Source of the DNA: Adhaeribacter aquaticus DSM 16391 | GTDB taxonomy: Bacteria > Bacteroidota > Bacteroidia > Cytophagales > Hymenobacteraceae | NCBI RefSeq assembly: GCF_000473365.1 | Contig: NZ_KI421517.1 | Location: 186,001-250,000, forward strand | Reading direction: 5' to 3' | DNA: 64,000 nucleotides | Shown: one piece after another, positions 33,042-41,989 of the stretch | Position numbering within the stretch: position 1 is the stretch's first letter | Layout: each line of letters begins with the position of its first letter | The notes under the pieces: generated by a model | Databases searched by the model: none | What the model saw: the letters and a program-made list of their open reading frames with translations, nothing else | Told to the model about the DNA's origin: nothing | Made by a program: the position numbers and the translations under genes

Positions 33042-33215
33042 TTATTTCTTTTTATTCCTAACCCACTCTAATTTAGCTTTTTTGCCATACCGGTACCCAT
33101 ACGTTTTATGGATATAATTGAACTCTTTTGAAACTTTCTGATGAATAATATTAATGAAGAAGTAAGTAATAAAGGCTATAAAAAGAAATATGGTGATGAT
33201 GAAAAGCAGGTTCAT
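33042..33215 (-). CDS. Small 57-residue membrane protein
   Basis: An open frame on minus from ATG at 33215 to TAA at 33042-33044. The product is a single N-terminal membrane helix (MNLLFIITIFLFIAFITYFF) followed by a strongly basic soluble tail with YGYRYGKKAKLEWVRNKKK. Hydrophobic helix followed by a positively charged end is typical of small inner-membrane proteins with the tail in the cytoplasm. No named family is recognised. It lies in a 538-bp gap between secDF and nifU that has no other gene; the gene fits between two terminators (32912-32959 and 33371-33425). Confidence 0.62.
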   Translation of the reverse strand: MNLLFIITIFLFIAFITYFFINIIHQKVSKEFNYIHKTYGYRYGKKAKLEWVRNKKK

Positions 33216-33370
33216 ATAAAAAAGAAGATTAAAATTTATTCCTGAATTTATCTTCTTTATTTATCTAGCAACATTTATTTAGCTAAATGAATCTACTTAC
33301 TCGTCAAATACTAATTGCTAAGCGGTAGATGCTAAAATATCCAGGTTAATGGCAGCTACTCTTTATTGAA

Positions 33371-33425
33371 AATCTATAAACTAAAAAAGCCAGAGAACTT
33401 CCCTGGCTTTTTTAGTTTATAGATT
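33371..33425 (-). terminator. Terminator after nifU, 23-bp perfect arms
   Basis: Arms 33371-33393 and 33403-33425 are perfect reverse complements around a 9-base loop; core AAGCCAG and flanking A6/T6. It lies 13 bp past the nifU stop and isolates nifU from the small membrane gene. Confidence 0.9.
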
Positions 33426-33437
33426 ATATAAATAAAA

Positions 33438-34055
33438 TTAGTAACTAGTTACTCCTTCAGCAACCACTTCTGTTACCTCTGGTACCATCCGTTTCAATAA
33501 ATTTTCGATACCTGATTTTAAAGTAACAGTTGCAGATGGACAGCCACTGCAAGAACCCTGTAAATTCACAGTTACCACACCCTGGTTATAGGATTTAAAA
33601 GTAATATTACCACCATCTTGTTCTACTGCCGGGCGTACGTAGTTTTCTAATAAGTCAATAACTTTTTGAGAAATAACCGCATCATCACCAGATAATTCAG
33701 CTGTTGCATTAGAAGTTGCTTGTACATGTTCCGCCACCGGATCCTGTAAAAATATTGGTCCACCTGCTTCTACATACGATTTAATAAATGAACGGAGTTC
33801 AGGAATTAGCTGCACCCATTGAATATCAGTATTTTTAGTAACCGTAACAAAATTACTGGCAATAAAAACACGAGATACATAATCAAAGTTAAAAAGCTCT
33901 TGCGCTAACGGCGAATTAGCCGCACTTTCTAAATTTGGATAATCTACACTAACACCTTCGGCAACTAATGAGGTGCTCAGTACAAATTTCATTGATTCCG
34001 GATTAGGGTTTGCTTCCGCATAAACCGAAACCGATTTTTCTTTATTTTCTGACAT
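33438..34055 (-). CDS. NifU-family iron-sulfur scaffold protein
   Basis: A 205-residue Nfu-type protein that carries iron-sulfur clusters to target enzymes. The N-terminal domain (VYAEANPNPESMKFVLS) is the Nfu_N fold, and the C-terminal NifU-like domain ends with NLQGSCSGCPSATVTLKSGIE, whose C-x-x-C binds the cluster. The start is the ATG at 34055 (MSENKEKSVS); nine further codons upstream are probably untranslated. A TAnnTTTG element lies 46 bp upstream. Confidence 0.93.
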   Translation of the reverse strand: MSENKEKSVSVYAEANPNPESMKFVLSTSLVAEGVSVDYPNLESAANSPLAQELFNFDYVSRVFIASNFVTVTKNTDIQWVQLIPELRSFIKSYVEAGGPIFLQDPVAEHVQATSNATAELSGDDAVISQKVIDLLENYVRPAVEQDGGNITFKSYNQGVVTVNLQGSCSGCPSATVTLKSGIENLLKRMVPEVTEVVAEGVTSY

Positions 34056-34100
34056 AATATTCTGTATTAACGCGTAAATCACTTACTGCGATTTCTGTTC

Positions 34101-34108
34101 CAAAGTTA
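34101..34108 (-). promoter_or_regulatory. Putative -7 promoter element for nifU
   Basis: On minus the sequence is TAACTTTG, an exact TAnnTTTG match 46 bp before the chosen nifU start. Confidence 0.45.
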
Positions 34109-34190
34109 AATATTATTTTTAACAACCGGAACTGTCATGTTGTTCCCTTTAATAAGCCTGACATTCAGACAGGATCTTTGTTTTCCTCTG

Positions 34191-34198
34191 TAATTTTG
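34191..34198 (+). promoter_or_regulatory. Putative -7 promoter element for the antiporter gene
   Basis: TAATTTTG matches TAnnTTTG, 83 bp before the antiporter ATG. Confidence 0.35.
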
Positions 34199-34281
34199 AA
34201 ATATCCGGCCCCTATTAAACAGGATTTATTATTTTTACCCGCAGAAACCCATTTTTATCATCTTAAAGATTTTCGTTCGTT

Positions 34282-35628
34282 ATGGATGTAGTCCCGAGTT
34301 TTTTAGTTATACCCTTCTTTTTATTACTAGGCATGATTGCTTCCGGCCCAGTATTATTCCCCCACTTTTGGGAGCATCAGTATAAAAAAATAGCTGTATT
34401 TCTAGGCCTTTTGGTTTTAACCTACTATTTGTTTGTTCTCCATGATCATCATATGCCCGTGGAAACGTTAGCCGACTATGTTTCTTTTGCAGCGTTACTG
34501 AGTTCTTTATACATAGCTGCCGGGGGGATTTATATAAATGCGAATGCCCGGGCTACGCCTCTTATTAATGTGGGCGTGTTAATAGCCGGAGCTTGCCTGG
34601 CTAATATTGTAGGAACAACTGGCGCATCATTGTTGCTGATACGTCCCTTTATTCGGTTAAATGTAAATCGTATTAAACCTTACCAAATTGTATTCTTTAT
34701 TTTTATTGTTAGTAATGCTGGTGGATTATTAACTCCTCTTGGCGATCCACCGCTATTTATAGGCTTTTTAAAAGGAGTGCCATTCTTCTGGACCACGCAA
34801 AACCTGGTGTTACCCTGGCTGATTGGAATAAGTGCCTTATCCTTGATCTTCTTCATCCTGGATTCTCGGAACAAAGCAGATCAGGAATACAAACCTAAAA
34901 AGGAAGTGCTGGAGAAAATAGACAAAAAGGTAGAGTTTTACTTTACCGGTAAACGTAATTTATTCTGGTTATCTGTTATTATTGGGGCTATATTTCTGGA
35001 TCCAAACGTTATTCCGGGCTTACCGGCTATCTCTTTTGGCGAAATGAAAATTTCTTTTGTACGGGAAATAATTCAATTAACGGCCGCTTTCCTTTGCTAC
35101 CGGTTCTCCAGTAAAACAGCCCTTAATGGTAACCATTTTTCATTTGGCCCAATCCTGGAGGTCGTATTCTTATTTTTTGGAATATTTTTTACCATGATGC
35201 CGGCCTTACAATTAGCTGCCGCCGTAGCAGCTCTACCAGAATACAGCCACCTACTATCACCCAATTCGCTTTACTGGATGTCGGGTACTTTATCTGGCTT
35301 TTTAGATAATGCGCCTACCTATGCTAACTTTTTATCTTTAGGAATGGCCAAATATAACATGAGTTACAGCAATGTTCAGGATGTGCAAAACTTTGCTTAT
35401 GGCTTGGGTGGTAGTCCGGATACTTATCAGTTATTAAAAGCTATTTCGCTGGGATCGGTATTTTTTGGAGCTTTATCTTATATTGGCAATGGCCCTAATT
35501 TTATGGTAAAAGCCATTGCAGAAAGCGCCGGAGTTAAAATGCCTTCCTTCTTCAAATATATTTTATCTTATTCTATTCCTTTCCTGGTGCCCGTACTTGC
35601 TCTAATTTGGTTCTTAATCGTGTACTAA
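34282..35628 (+). CDS. Sodium:proton antiporter-like membrane protein
   Basis: A 448-residue polytopic protein with about eleven hydrophobic helices. It matches the ion-transporter-superfamily antiporters with NIVGTTGASLLLIRPFIRLN, the re-entrant loop SNAGGLLTPLGDPPLF, and the matching second loop LSGFLDNAPTYANFLSL plus GALSYIGNGPNFMVKAI. The paired inverted hairpins with TxLGDPP and DNAP/NGPN are the ion-binding sites in the family. Whether Na+/H+ or a dicarboxylate moves is inferred, not shown. The gene is monocistronic between nifU and a terminator. Confidence 0.82.
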   Translation: MDVVPSFLVIPFFLLLGMIASGPVLFPHFWEHQYKKIAVFLGLLVLTYYLFVLHDHHMPVETLADYVSFAALLSSLYIAAGGIYINANARATPLINVGVLIAGACLANIVGTTGASLLLIRPFIRLNVNRIKPYQIVFFIFIVSNAGGLLTPLGDPPLFIGFLKGVPFFWTTQNLVLPWLIGISALSLIFFILDSRNKADQEYKPKKEVLEKIDKKVEFYFTGKRNLFWLSVIIGAIFLDPNVIPGLPAISFGEMKISFVREIIQLTAAFLCYRFSSKTALNGNHFSFGPILEVVFLFFGIFFTMMPALQLAAAVAALPEYSHLLSPNSLYWMSGTLSGFLDNAPTYANFLSLGMAKYNMSYSNVQDVQNFAYGLGGSPDTYQLLKAISLGSVFFGALSYIGNGPNFMVKAIAESAGVKMPSFFKYILSYSIPFLVPVLALIWFLIVY

Positions 35629-35660
35629 AACCCTTTAGAACGTATAAGAAATACAACATT

Positions 35661-35701
35661 ATAAAAAAAGCCGCTTAGTTTAACTAAGCGGCTTTTTTTA
35701 T
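35661..35701. terminator. Bidirectional terminator, 20-bp perfect arms
   Basis: Arms 35661-35680 and 35682-35701 form a palindrome with only one base between them; GC core GCCGCTTAG with flanking A7/T7. It separates the convergent antiporter and MlaD genes; the MlaD stop codon (35698-35700) lies in the arm. Confidence 0.88.
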
Positions 35702-36708
35702 TCATTATTATTATTCTTTTGTTGTTGTTTTACTTCGTTTTTAGCTGCTTTCTTCGCCTGTCGTTTAAAATATCCTTTTAACAAAAAATTATTTTTTAAT
35801 GCTTCCAGGTTTTCATTCAACTGCTCAGAGCCAGTTGCTAAATTACCCATCATGGTTTTTAACTGTCCGGCTACTTTTTCATCATTCAACAACACTCCAA
35901 CAGTATTATTGGTGTTGTTTAATTTAGCACTTACAGCATTTAAGTTATTGGTAAATTCGGCTGTGGAAGCCGTTGTTTTTTCCAGTTCTGCCACGGATTT
36001 GGTTAACTTGTTAAAAACTATCGTATCGGTTAGTAATTGATTGGCTAAACCTTCTTTGTTATTTAATTTATTAGAGAACTGGGCTAAAGCCCCCGAAGCC
36101 CGAACAGTTGTAGCCGAAGCTTGTTTTAAATTAGTAACCACATCCCGAAAGTGCTGCGCCATAACAGAATCAGCCAAAAGCGCTCCTACCGTTCCCTCCC
36201 CTTTAACTAATCGATTACTCAATACTTTAAAATCACTCGTAATATCTACCAGATTTCTATTATTTTCCTGCAGCTTCGCCACTAAGTCATCGGTATCTAG
36301 CGGATTCTCGGCTTCTAGGCGGTCTCCATCCTGAACCGGAGGCACCTCATTACTACCGCCAAAAATTACAATAATTTTATTTCCAATTAAGCTTTCTGAA
36401 CTTATTCGGGCTTTGGCATCCCGTCGGATATATTGTTGTGCTTTTTCTTCGATGTTCATATCGATTTCTACCTGCGAGTTGCCATAGAAATTAATAGATT
36501 TAATAGTCCCGATTTTTACGCCGGAAAACCAAACATTATTACCTGGCTTCAGCCCAGCTACATCTTCAAAAACTGCTTTCAAAGTCACGCTCCTTACAAA
36601 TCGCTTTTGCTGGCCGCCAAGTAAAAATACACCAGAGATAAAAATAACAATAGAAAGGAAAATAAATAATCCTACTATTACTAAACGCTTATTTTCTGCA
36701 GACCCCAT
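35698..36708 (-). CDS. mlaD: MlaD family phospholipid transport protein (MCE domain)
   Basis: The substrate-binding subunit of an Mla-type lipid transporter, which moves phospholipids between outer and inner membrane. The 336-residue protein has one N-terminal helix (LVIVGLFIFLSIVIFISGVF) then the MCE domain (TLKAVFEDVAGLKPGNNVWFSGVKIGTI, then SLIGNKIIVIFGG), followed by long helical regions and a Lys/Gln/Asn-rich tail. It is directly adjacent to the ATPase gene (stop and start meet at 36708/36709) and the permease gene, a complete mlaE-mlaF-mlaD cassette. Confidence 0.9.
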   Translation of the reverse strand: MGSAENKRLVIVGLFIFLSIVIFISGVFLLGGQQKRFVRSVTLKAVFEDVAGLKPGNNVWFSGVKIGTIKSINFYGNSQVEIDMNIEEKAQQYIRRDAKARISSESLIGNKIIVIFGGSNEVPPVQDGDRLEAENPLDTDDLVAKLQENNRNLVDITSDFKVLSNRLVKGEGTVGALLADSVMAQHFRDVVTNLKQASATTVRASGALAQFSNKLNNKEGLANQLLTDTIVFNKLTKSVAELEKTTASTAEFTNNLNAVSAKLNNTNNTVGVLLNDEKVAGQLKTMMGNLATGSEQLNENLEALKNNFLLKGYFKRQAKKAAKNEVKQQQKNNNNE

Positions 36709-37482
36709 TTACTTGATAAAGTTGTAATTATAAAATGATTTTACCCGCTCATCATCGGTATTAAATACCTCTTCAAAAGTACCTTCCCTCTGAAACTGCC
36801 CATCCAACAACATCACAACGCGGTCGCCGGTATCACGGGCACAAGTAAGATCATGGGTTATGATGATAGACGAGGTATTAAATCTTGTCTGAACCTCGTT
36901 AATTAAATTATTTATTTCAATACTGGTTATTGGGTCTAATCCGGCAGTTGGCTCATCGTACAGCATAATTTCTGGCCGAAGAATTAATGTCCGGGCTATG
37001 CCAATGCGTTTACGCTGCCCTCCTGAAAGCTCCGAAGGCATTTGATTAATGGTTTGTGAAAGTCCAACTGCCTCTAATACCACTTCTACTAGATTGTCTA
37101 TTTCCTTGCGCCCCAATTCCTTTCTGTTTCTAACCAACGGAAACTCTAAATTTTCCCGTATAGTCATACTATCATACAAGGCACTGTTCTGAAAAGAAAA
37201 ACCTATTTTTAAACGTAACCTATCCAGCTCTCTTCCGGCAATGCGGTTCATGTTGCTACCCAACACATTTACCACTCCTTCATCTGCCTTTAGTAAACCT
37301 GATATTATTTTTATTAAAACCGATTTTCCTGTTCCTGACCGACCTAAAACTACCAAGTTTTCACCTTGGTATAAATTTAAGTCTACTCCTCGCAGTACAT
37401 CAAAATCATCGAATGATTTTTTTAGCCCGTTTAAAGAGATAACCTTATTATTCTTATCAATATTAGGATTTACTTTTTTCAT
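36709..37482 (-). CDS. mlaF: Mla-type ABC transporter ATP-binding protein
   Basis: The ATPase of the lipid transporter. The 257-residue protein shows Walker A GRSGTGKSVLIK, Q-loop FSFQNSALYDSMTI, ABC signature LSGGQRKRIGIARTL, Walker B IMLYDEPTAGLDPIT and the H-loop IIITHDLTCARDTG, with the YDEPTAGLDPI form typical of MlaF. It is 14 bp after the permease gene and immediately before mlaD, so the three are one transcript. Confidence 0.93.
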   Translation of the reverse strand: MKKVNPNIDKNNKVISLNGLKKSFDDFDVLRGVDLNLYQGENLVVLGRSGTGKSVLIKIISGLLKADEGVVNVLGSNMNRIAGRELDRLRLKIGFSFQNSALYDSMTIRENLEFPLVRNRKELGRKEIDNLVEVVLEAVGLSQTINQMPSELSGGQRKRIGIARTLILRPEIMLYDEPTAGLDPITSIEINNLINEVQTRFNTSSIIITHDLTCARDTGDRVVMLLDGQFQREGTFEEVFNTDDERVKSFYNYNFIK

Positions 37483-37496
37483 ACAATTCCCAGGAA

Positions 37497-38312
37497 CTAA
37501 GCAAACCGGATGGCATGAATAATCTGAAGTGCTAACAACTCTTCAATAAACACTAAGAACATGGCCGTAACTACTGAAGAATTAGCGGCCTTACCTACAC
37601 CTTCTGTTCCTTTAGAAGAATTATATCCTTTATAACATCCCACAATACCAATGGTAAACCCAAAAACAAAAGATTTGATGATGGATGAAAAAATGTCTAA
37701 AAAAGTTATGGCATTAAAAACCTGAACAAAGTAGGCTGTAAAACTGGTTAACTCATTTTTATGCACATTAAAATAGCCCCCCATTAATGCTACAAAAACC
37801 ACGTACATCATTAGAGCAGGAGTCATAAAGGTGGTGGCTAATACGCGGGTTACTACTAAAAATTTAAATGGATTAGTAGCTGATACCTCCATAGCATCTA
37901 TTTGCTCGGTTACTTTCATTGAACCTAACTCAGCCCCTATACTGGAACCAACTCGTCCGGCAGCAATTAAAGCCGTAACCAAAGGAGCTAATGCCCTTAC
38001 AATAGCAATTGATATTAAAGCTGGCAACCAGGAAGTAGCTCCGAACTCAGCTAAAGAAACTCGCGATTGATTTGTAAAAACAATCCCGATAATAAACCCG
38101 GTTAAGGAAATAAGCGGTAACGATTTAACCCCTACTTCATAACACTGCCTAACAATTTCTTTGAATTCATAAGGAGGGAAAAAAACCTCTCTGAAAAATC
38201 GGACAATGAAAAAGTGAATATCAGCAAGTGTGGTAAAAACAGCATCTATGCGCTTGGATATTATATACTTTCTCACTCTGGTCTCGCCTGCGTTTTCATT
38301 TTTAGAACGCAT
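37497..38312 (-). CDS. mlaE: Mla-type ABC transporter permease (MlaE)
   Basis: The membrane subunit of the lipid transporter, with about five or six helices in 271 residues. Family signs are VRQCYEVGVKSLPLISLTGFIIGIV near the start and AGRVGSSIGAELGSMKVTEQIDAMEVSA, the conserved E-L/coupling segment. First of the three genes on the minus strand. A TAnnTTTG element lies about 24 bp upstream. Small periplasmic carriers such as MlaC are not encoded here. Confidence 0.93.
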   Translation of the reverse strand: MRSKNENAGETRVRKYIISKRIDAVFTTLADIHFFIVRFFREVFFPPYEFKEIVRQCYEVGVKSLPLISLTGFIIGIVFTNQSRVSLAEFGATSWLPALISIAIVRALAPLVTALIAAGRVGSSIGAELGSMKVTEQIDAMEVSATNPFKFLVVTRVLATTFMTPALMMYVVFVALMGGYFNVHKNELTSFTAYFVQVFNAITFLDIFSSIIKSFVFGFTIGIVGCYKGYNSSKGTEGVGKAANSSVVTAMFLVFIEELLALQIIHAIRFA

Positions 38313-38335
38313 TATTTTATTTGGTAATTCATCTG

Positions 38336-38343
38336 CAAAACTA
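38336..38343 (-). promoter_or_regulatory. Putative -7 promoter element for the mla operon
   Basis: TAGTTTTG on minus matches TAnnTTTG, 24 bp before the mlaE start. Confidence 0.45.
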
Positions 38344-38489
38344 CAAGTAAAAAAATTAATCAGATAATTTAATACTTAGTTTGTAAAAATAAATTAGCTA
38401 TTAAATTAATCTTCATTTATATAGAACTTTTACTATACTTTTAACAGATGTTTTAAAACGTAATTAAAATCAGGTAAAACTTTATAATA

Positions 38490-38519
38490 TAAAAGCCGCT
38501 TCTATTGGAGCGGCTTTTA
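38490..38519 (-). terminator. Terminator after the 174-residue protein gene
   Basis: Arms 38490-38500 and 38509-38519 pair perfectly (TAAAAGCCGCT and its complement) around an 8-base loop with an A/T-rich exit on minus. It separates that gene from the mla operon. Confidence 0.75.
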
Positions 38520-38539
38520 CGGATGCTGATAATTTACTT

Positions 38540-39064
38540 TTAAAAGCTGACTTTTAAACCAACGCCGGTACCACTTAACCCAAACTGAAATTCTGAATTT
38601 CGGAAATAACGATTACTTAAGCTTCTGTTATGAATATTGGCCGCATTTTCTGCATGTTTCAAAAACCTTTTTGTAAACGGAATTCCAACCCCTATTAAAC
38701 CAGCTCCTATTACCGCTACCGGTACGTTAATGTCACCGCCAAAAATTACATTAGTAATAGAATATCCTACTATAAACCCTCCAACGGTGTTGAACCCAAT
38801 GGAAGCTAAATAATCTTTACGTCCTAACTTCATTTCTCTTACAGCTTCAGGACTGTTGGTAACGACCTCCCTTAACAGAGTGGCAGGTATTTTTTCGCCT
38901 TTCTGATAAAATTTTATACTCAAACCTGATCCTCTAATTTCAACTGGATCTGTTTTACTTACCTCATCATTTTCATCGGCCCCTGCCGTACCAGGTTGGG
39001 TTTGCGAAAAACCAGTAAAAACAAGTGTAAAAAACAGAACGATAATTAAAAAACAATTTTTCAT
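38540..39064 (-). CDS. Hypothetical exported protein
   Basis: A 174-residue protein of unknown function. It begins with a signal peptide (NCFLIIVLFFTLVFTGFSQ) and is mostly an acidic linker, then a domain with REMKLGRKDYLASIGFN, two glycine-rich hydrophobic stretches (VGGFIVGYSITNVIFGG, VAVIGAGLIGVGIPF) and a Phe-ended C-terminus (GVGLKVSF) reminiscent of a membrane-embedded beta-strand. It could be a small outer-membrane or envelope protein. It lies 33 bp downstream of aroC, on the same strand. Confidence 0.68.
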   Translation of the reverse strand: MKNCFLIIVLFFTLVFTGFSQTQPGTAGADENDEVSKTDPVEIRGSGLSIKFYQKGEKIPATLLREVVTNSPEAVREMKLGRKDYLASIGFNTVGGFIVGYSITNVIFGGDINVPVAVIGAGLIGVGIPFTKRFLKHAENAANIHNRSLSNRYFRNSEFQFGLSGTGVGLKVSF

Positions 39065-39097
39065 ATCCTCTCCTCAGAAATTAAATTTCTAGTAAAC

Positions 39098-40174
39098 TTA
39101 TTTTACTGCCCGCTGGCGCAATAAAAAATCAATTAGTACCAGAGCTGTCATCGCATCCACAATGGGCACTGCCCGTGGCAACACACAAGGGTCGTGCCGG
39201 CCTTTTCCTTCCAGCGTGATAGTTTCTCCCTCGTCATTAATACTTGTTTGGGGCTGCAAAATGGTGGCTACCGGTTTAAAGGCTACCTTAAAATAAATAT
39301 CTTCCCCATTGGAAATACCCCCTTGTATACCTCCGGATAAATTGGTTCTGGTTCTTACCCGACCAGTTTCATCTGTGTAAAATTCATCGTTGTGCTGCGA
39401 ACCATACAATTTTGTACCTTCAAAACCACTACCATACTCAAAGCCCTTTACAGCATTGATACTTAACATGGCTTTTCCTAACTCGGCATGCAGTTTATCA
39501 AAAGCAGGTTCTCCTAAGCCAACCGGCACATTTTTTATAACACAGGTTATTACTCCACCAATGGTATCCCGGTTTTTTCGGGTTTGATCAATAAGAGTAA
39601 TCATTTCCTCAGCTACCTCTGGTTGCGGGCACCTTACTTTGTTGCTATCAATAAGGCTCAGATCTAACTGATCATAAGTTTCTTCTAAACTTATATTGCC
39701 TACAGCAGAAACGTAAGAGGCAATCTGGATGTTATGCTGCTTTAAATATTTATTAGCAATAGCCCCTGCTGCTACTCTGGCTAAGGTTTCCCGGGCCGAG
39801 CTACGTCCTCCTCCTCTATGGTCGCGCAGGCCATACTTCATCGAATAGGTATAATCGGCATGAGATGGACGGTACGCATGTTCCAGGTGAGAGTAATCCT
39901 TACTGGCCTGGTTGCTATTATTTACCATCAAGGCAATGGGCGTACCAGTAGTTTTATTTTCGAACAAGCCCGAAAGGATCATAATTTCGTCTCCTTCCTT
40001 GCGCTGTGTAGTTATATTTGATTGGCCTGGCCGACGACGATCCAGCTCCTGTTGAATTTCTTCTGCCGTTATTTCTAAACCAGCTGGGCATCCATCTACT
40101 ACCACCCCTACTGATTGCCCGTGCGACTCGCCAAATGTGGTAATTTTAAAAAGCTTACCGTATGAATTACTCAT
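39098..40174 (-). CDS. aroC: Chorismate synthase
   Basis: AroC makes chorismate from 5-enolpyruvylshikimate-3-phosphate and needs reduced FMN. The 358-residue protein is complete: [20 protein letters not shown] at the start, [20 protein letters not shown]-type core ([13 protein letters not shown]), [32 protein letters not shown], and the C-terminal [18 protein letters not shown]. The start lies 4 bp after the batD stop. No other aromatic pathway gene is in the window. Confidence 0.96.
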   Translation of the reverse strand: MSNSYGKLFKITTFGESHGQSVGVVVDGCPAGLEITAEEIQQELDRRRPGQSNITTQRKEGDEIMILSGLFENKTTGTPIALMVNNSNQASKDYSHLEHAYRPSHADYTYSMKYGLRDHRGGGRSSARETLARVAAGAIANKYLKQHNIQIASYVSAVGNISLEETYDQLDLSLIDSNKVRCPQPEVAEEMITLIDQTRKNRDTIGGVITCVIKNVPVGLGEPAFDKLHAELGKAMLSINAVKGFEYGSGFEGTKLYGSQHNDEFYTDETGRVRTRTNLSGGIQGGISNGEDIYFKVAFKPVATILQPQTSINDEGETITLEGKGRHDPCVLPRAVPIVDAMTALVLIDFLLRQRAVK

Positions 40175-40178
40175 TAAT

Positions 40179-41609
40179 TTATTTTTTAAAAACTAAAAAC
40201 AATGCCATGCAAATTAAGAACAAAACGATCACATTTGTATATAATTTTATCTCCTCGAACTGATAAAGACTATTGAGTTGATTTGGTTCTTTTTGAATAA
40301 GCTGATAAAAACTATCCGTTTCTTCCGGTGCTATAGCCAATTTATTTTCTTCTGCCCCTACCACCCGTATTGTAAGTTCCGATTTCAAAGTATCATATAC
40401 ACCTGCAACAGGATTAAAAAATACTAAGGAAAATAAATCATTTAACTTATAATCTCCGGCCTTTTTAGCCAATAAGTTATACCTAAACCTTTTACTACCG
40501 ATTAGCTGACCTTCACCCCTCTTATTTCTTTGCTGAATTACTGGTGGGTAAATATCCAAATCGCCTGCGTTTTTGACTTCAGGCATCATAACAGCTTCCA
40601 AATTACCCTCGCCAATTACTTCAAAGGTGTAACTAAAACTTTTTCCTAAACGGAAGGTTGTTTGGTTAATGCCCTCTTGCAACCTGAACTGACCAACCGG
40701 CACTTTATCTTTTAACGGATGAGGTGGCAGCGGTATTACTACTACTCGTTTTGGTTCGGTAGTAAATGTAACAAGTTGCTGTTGAGTAGCAGCAGGAAAT
40801 CCATAGGCTTCTTCAGTTGCCAATTGGTTCATTTTTAAACTTACTGCAGGAAAAACAAGGGCTTGGTTTGTTAATGGGAAGTAAATGCTTTCAGCTAATC
40901 TAAACCTAAGGAAGCCTTTGCCACTTCTAATAACCGTATCGGGTTTAATTTCTCCTAAATCAACGGCTTCTTCCCAAGCGTTTTTTTGTTTTAGTTGACG
41001 GGAAATAGAAGCGAATTGATTCGCAAAATCATAAAAATCCAAAACTCCTTGTTCCGATAAGGATACAAAAAAAGCAAGTTCTGTTCTTACGCCTTCCCCT
41101 ACATATACTTTAGCCTTATCTGCCTCCAAACTAAAAAAGGACTGACTGTTCGTAAAGGTTCCTTCTTTAGCAATAGGAAGTGCGGGAAGTGGAGGAGTTA
41201 CTGGAGAAGCATCTTCTTCGGGCATGGGATCTACCTGGATAGTAGTACCCCTGGAAGTTACTTCTTTTGAGTTTAATTGAATAATAAAAGACTTAAGCAG
41301 GTAATCACCCTCTTTATAGGCCGCATAATTTTGCGTTATAGTTTCTTCAATAAAAGATTGTTTCCCGGTATTAATTCTGGATTTTGTACGAGTACGGGTG
41401 CTTTTTTTAAATCCCTCAATTTCAGGAAAATCGCCTAATTGGTTAATTGCCTGATTTCTTACTTTTAAAGAGATGGTAAAATATTCATTTATTGTAATCC
41501 GCTTTTTACCAAATTCAATAACCGCTTCTTGTGCCCAAGTTGGTTGGGAAACACACATGATACTTATTATTAGAATCAGCCTCTTTAAATTTCTTATTGT
41601 ACCAATCAT
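40179..41609 (-). CDS. batD: BatD-family protein
   Basis: A 476-residue envelope protein of the Bacteroides aerotolerance (Bat) family, normally found with MoxR, DUF58 and VWA-domain proteins. A signal peptide (about 1-26) is followed by repeated beta-sandwich domains ([56 protein letters not shown]) and a C-terminal helix near 457-474 ([16 protein letters not shown]). Here it is not next to batA, batB or moxR; MoxR lies over 20 kb away. It shares the aroC promoter region, with a 4-bp gap. Confidence 0.86.
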   Translation of the reverse strand: MIGTIRNLKRLILIISIMCVSQPTWAQEAVIEFGKKRITINEYFTISLKVRNQAINQLGDFPEIEGFKKSTRTRTKSRINTGKQSFIEETITQNYAAYKEGDYLLKSFIIQLNSKEVTSRGTTIQVDPMPEEDASPVTPPLPALPIAKEGTFTNSQSFFSLEADKAKVYVGEGVRTELAFFVSLSEQGVLDFYDFANQFASISRQLKQKNAWEEAVDLGEIKPDTVIRSGKGFLRFRLAESIYFPLTNQALVFPAVSLKMNQLATEEAYGFPAATQQQLVTFTTEPKRVVVIPLPPHPLKDKVPVGQFRLQEGINQTTFRLGKSFSYTFEVIGEGNLEAVMMPEVKNAGDLDIYPPVIQQRNKRGEGQLIGSKRFRYNLLAKKAGDYKLNDLFSLVFFNPVAGVYDTLKSELTIRVVGAEENKLAIAPEETDSFYQLIQKEPNQLNSLYQFEEIKLYTNVIVLFLICMALFLVFKK

Positions 41610-41630
41610 TTACTCTGTTTAGCGGTAATA

Positions 41631-41638
41631 CAAAGATA
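41631..41638 (-). promoter_or_regulatory. Putative -7 promoter element for batD-aroC
   Basis: TATCTTTG on minus, 22 bp before the batD ATG, matches TAnnTTTG exactly. Confidence 0.5.
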
Positions 41639-41889
41639 GCTAATATGGAAATTGTAATTAACACTGATCAATAATTCAACTTAATTAAATAACCACCAAA
41701 ACTAAATTTCTAACGCTATTCTTTCAATTTTAAGAAAAAATTACAAAATTTTAAATTAATTTGAAATTATTTATCAATCACAATCTACTTATAATCAAGT
41801 AGTTAACAAATAAAAACTCCCCTTTATTAGTTATTTTGTTTTTTTTTATAACTACCTGAAATCCATTCACTACTGATCCCCCGTAGATT

Positions 41890-41946
41890 CTATCACCTAT
41901 GAATATTACGATTAATGTTGGTAAAGGCACATTAACTTGGTGATAG
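41890..41946 (+). promoter_or_regulatory. Nested hairpin in the leader of the ferritin-like pair
   Basis: An 8-bp perfect outer stem, CTATCACC (41890-41897) with GGTGATAG (41939-41946), encloses a 6-bp inner stem, TTAATG (41912-41917) with CATTAA (41930-41935). It lies 43 bp before the ATG at 41990. There is no T-tract. It could be a structured RNA leader or a pair of protein-binding half-sites; no known family is recognised. Confidence 0.4.
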
Positions 41947-41989
41947 CAAATAGTTAATTTTTATGTAAAACATTTAAACAAATAGAACT

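Larger units (their letters stand above)
41610..41989. other. AT-rich gap before the ferritin-like genes
   Basis: The 380-bp region has no coding frame. The minus side holds a -7 element for batD. The plus side holds a nested hairpin close to the ferritin-like start and a small hairpin (CTACTT 41785-41790 with AAGTAG 41797-41802). Confidence 0.5.
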
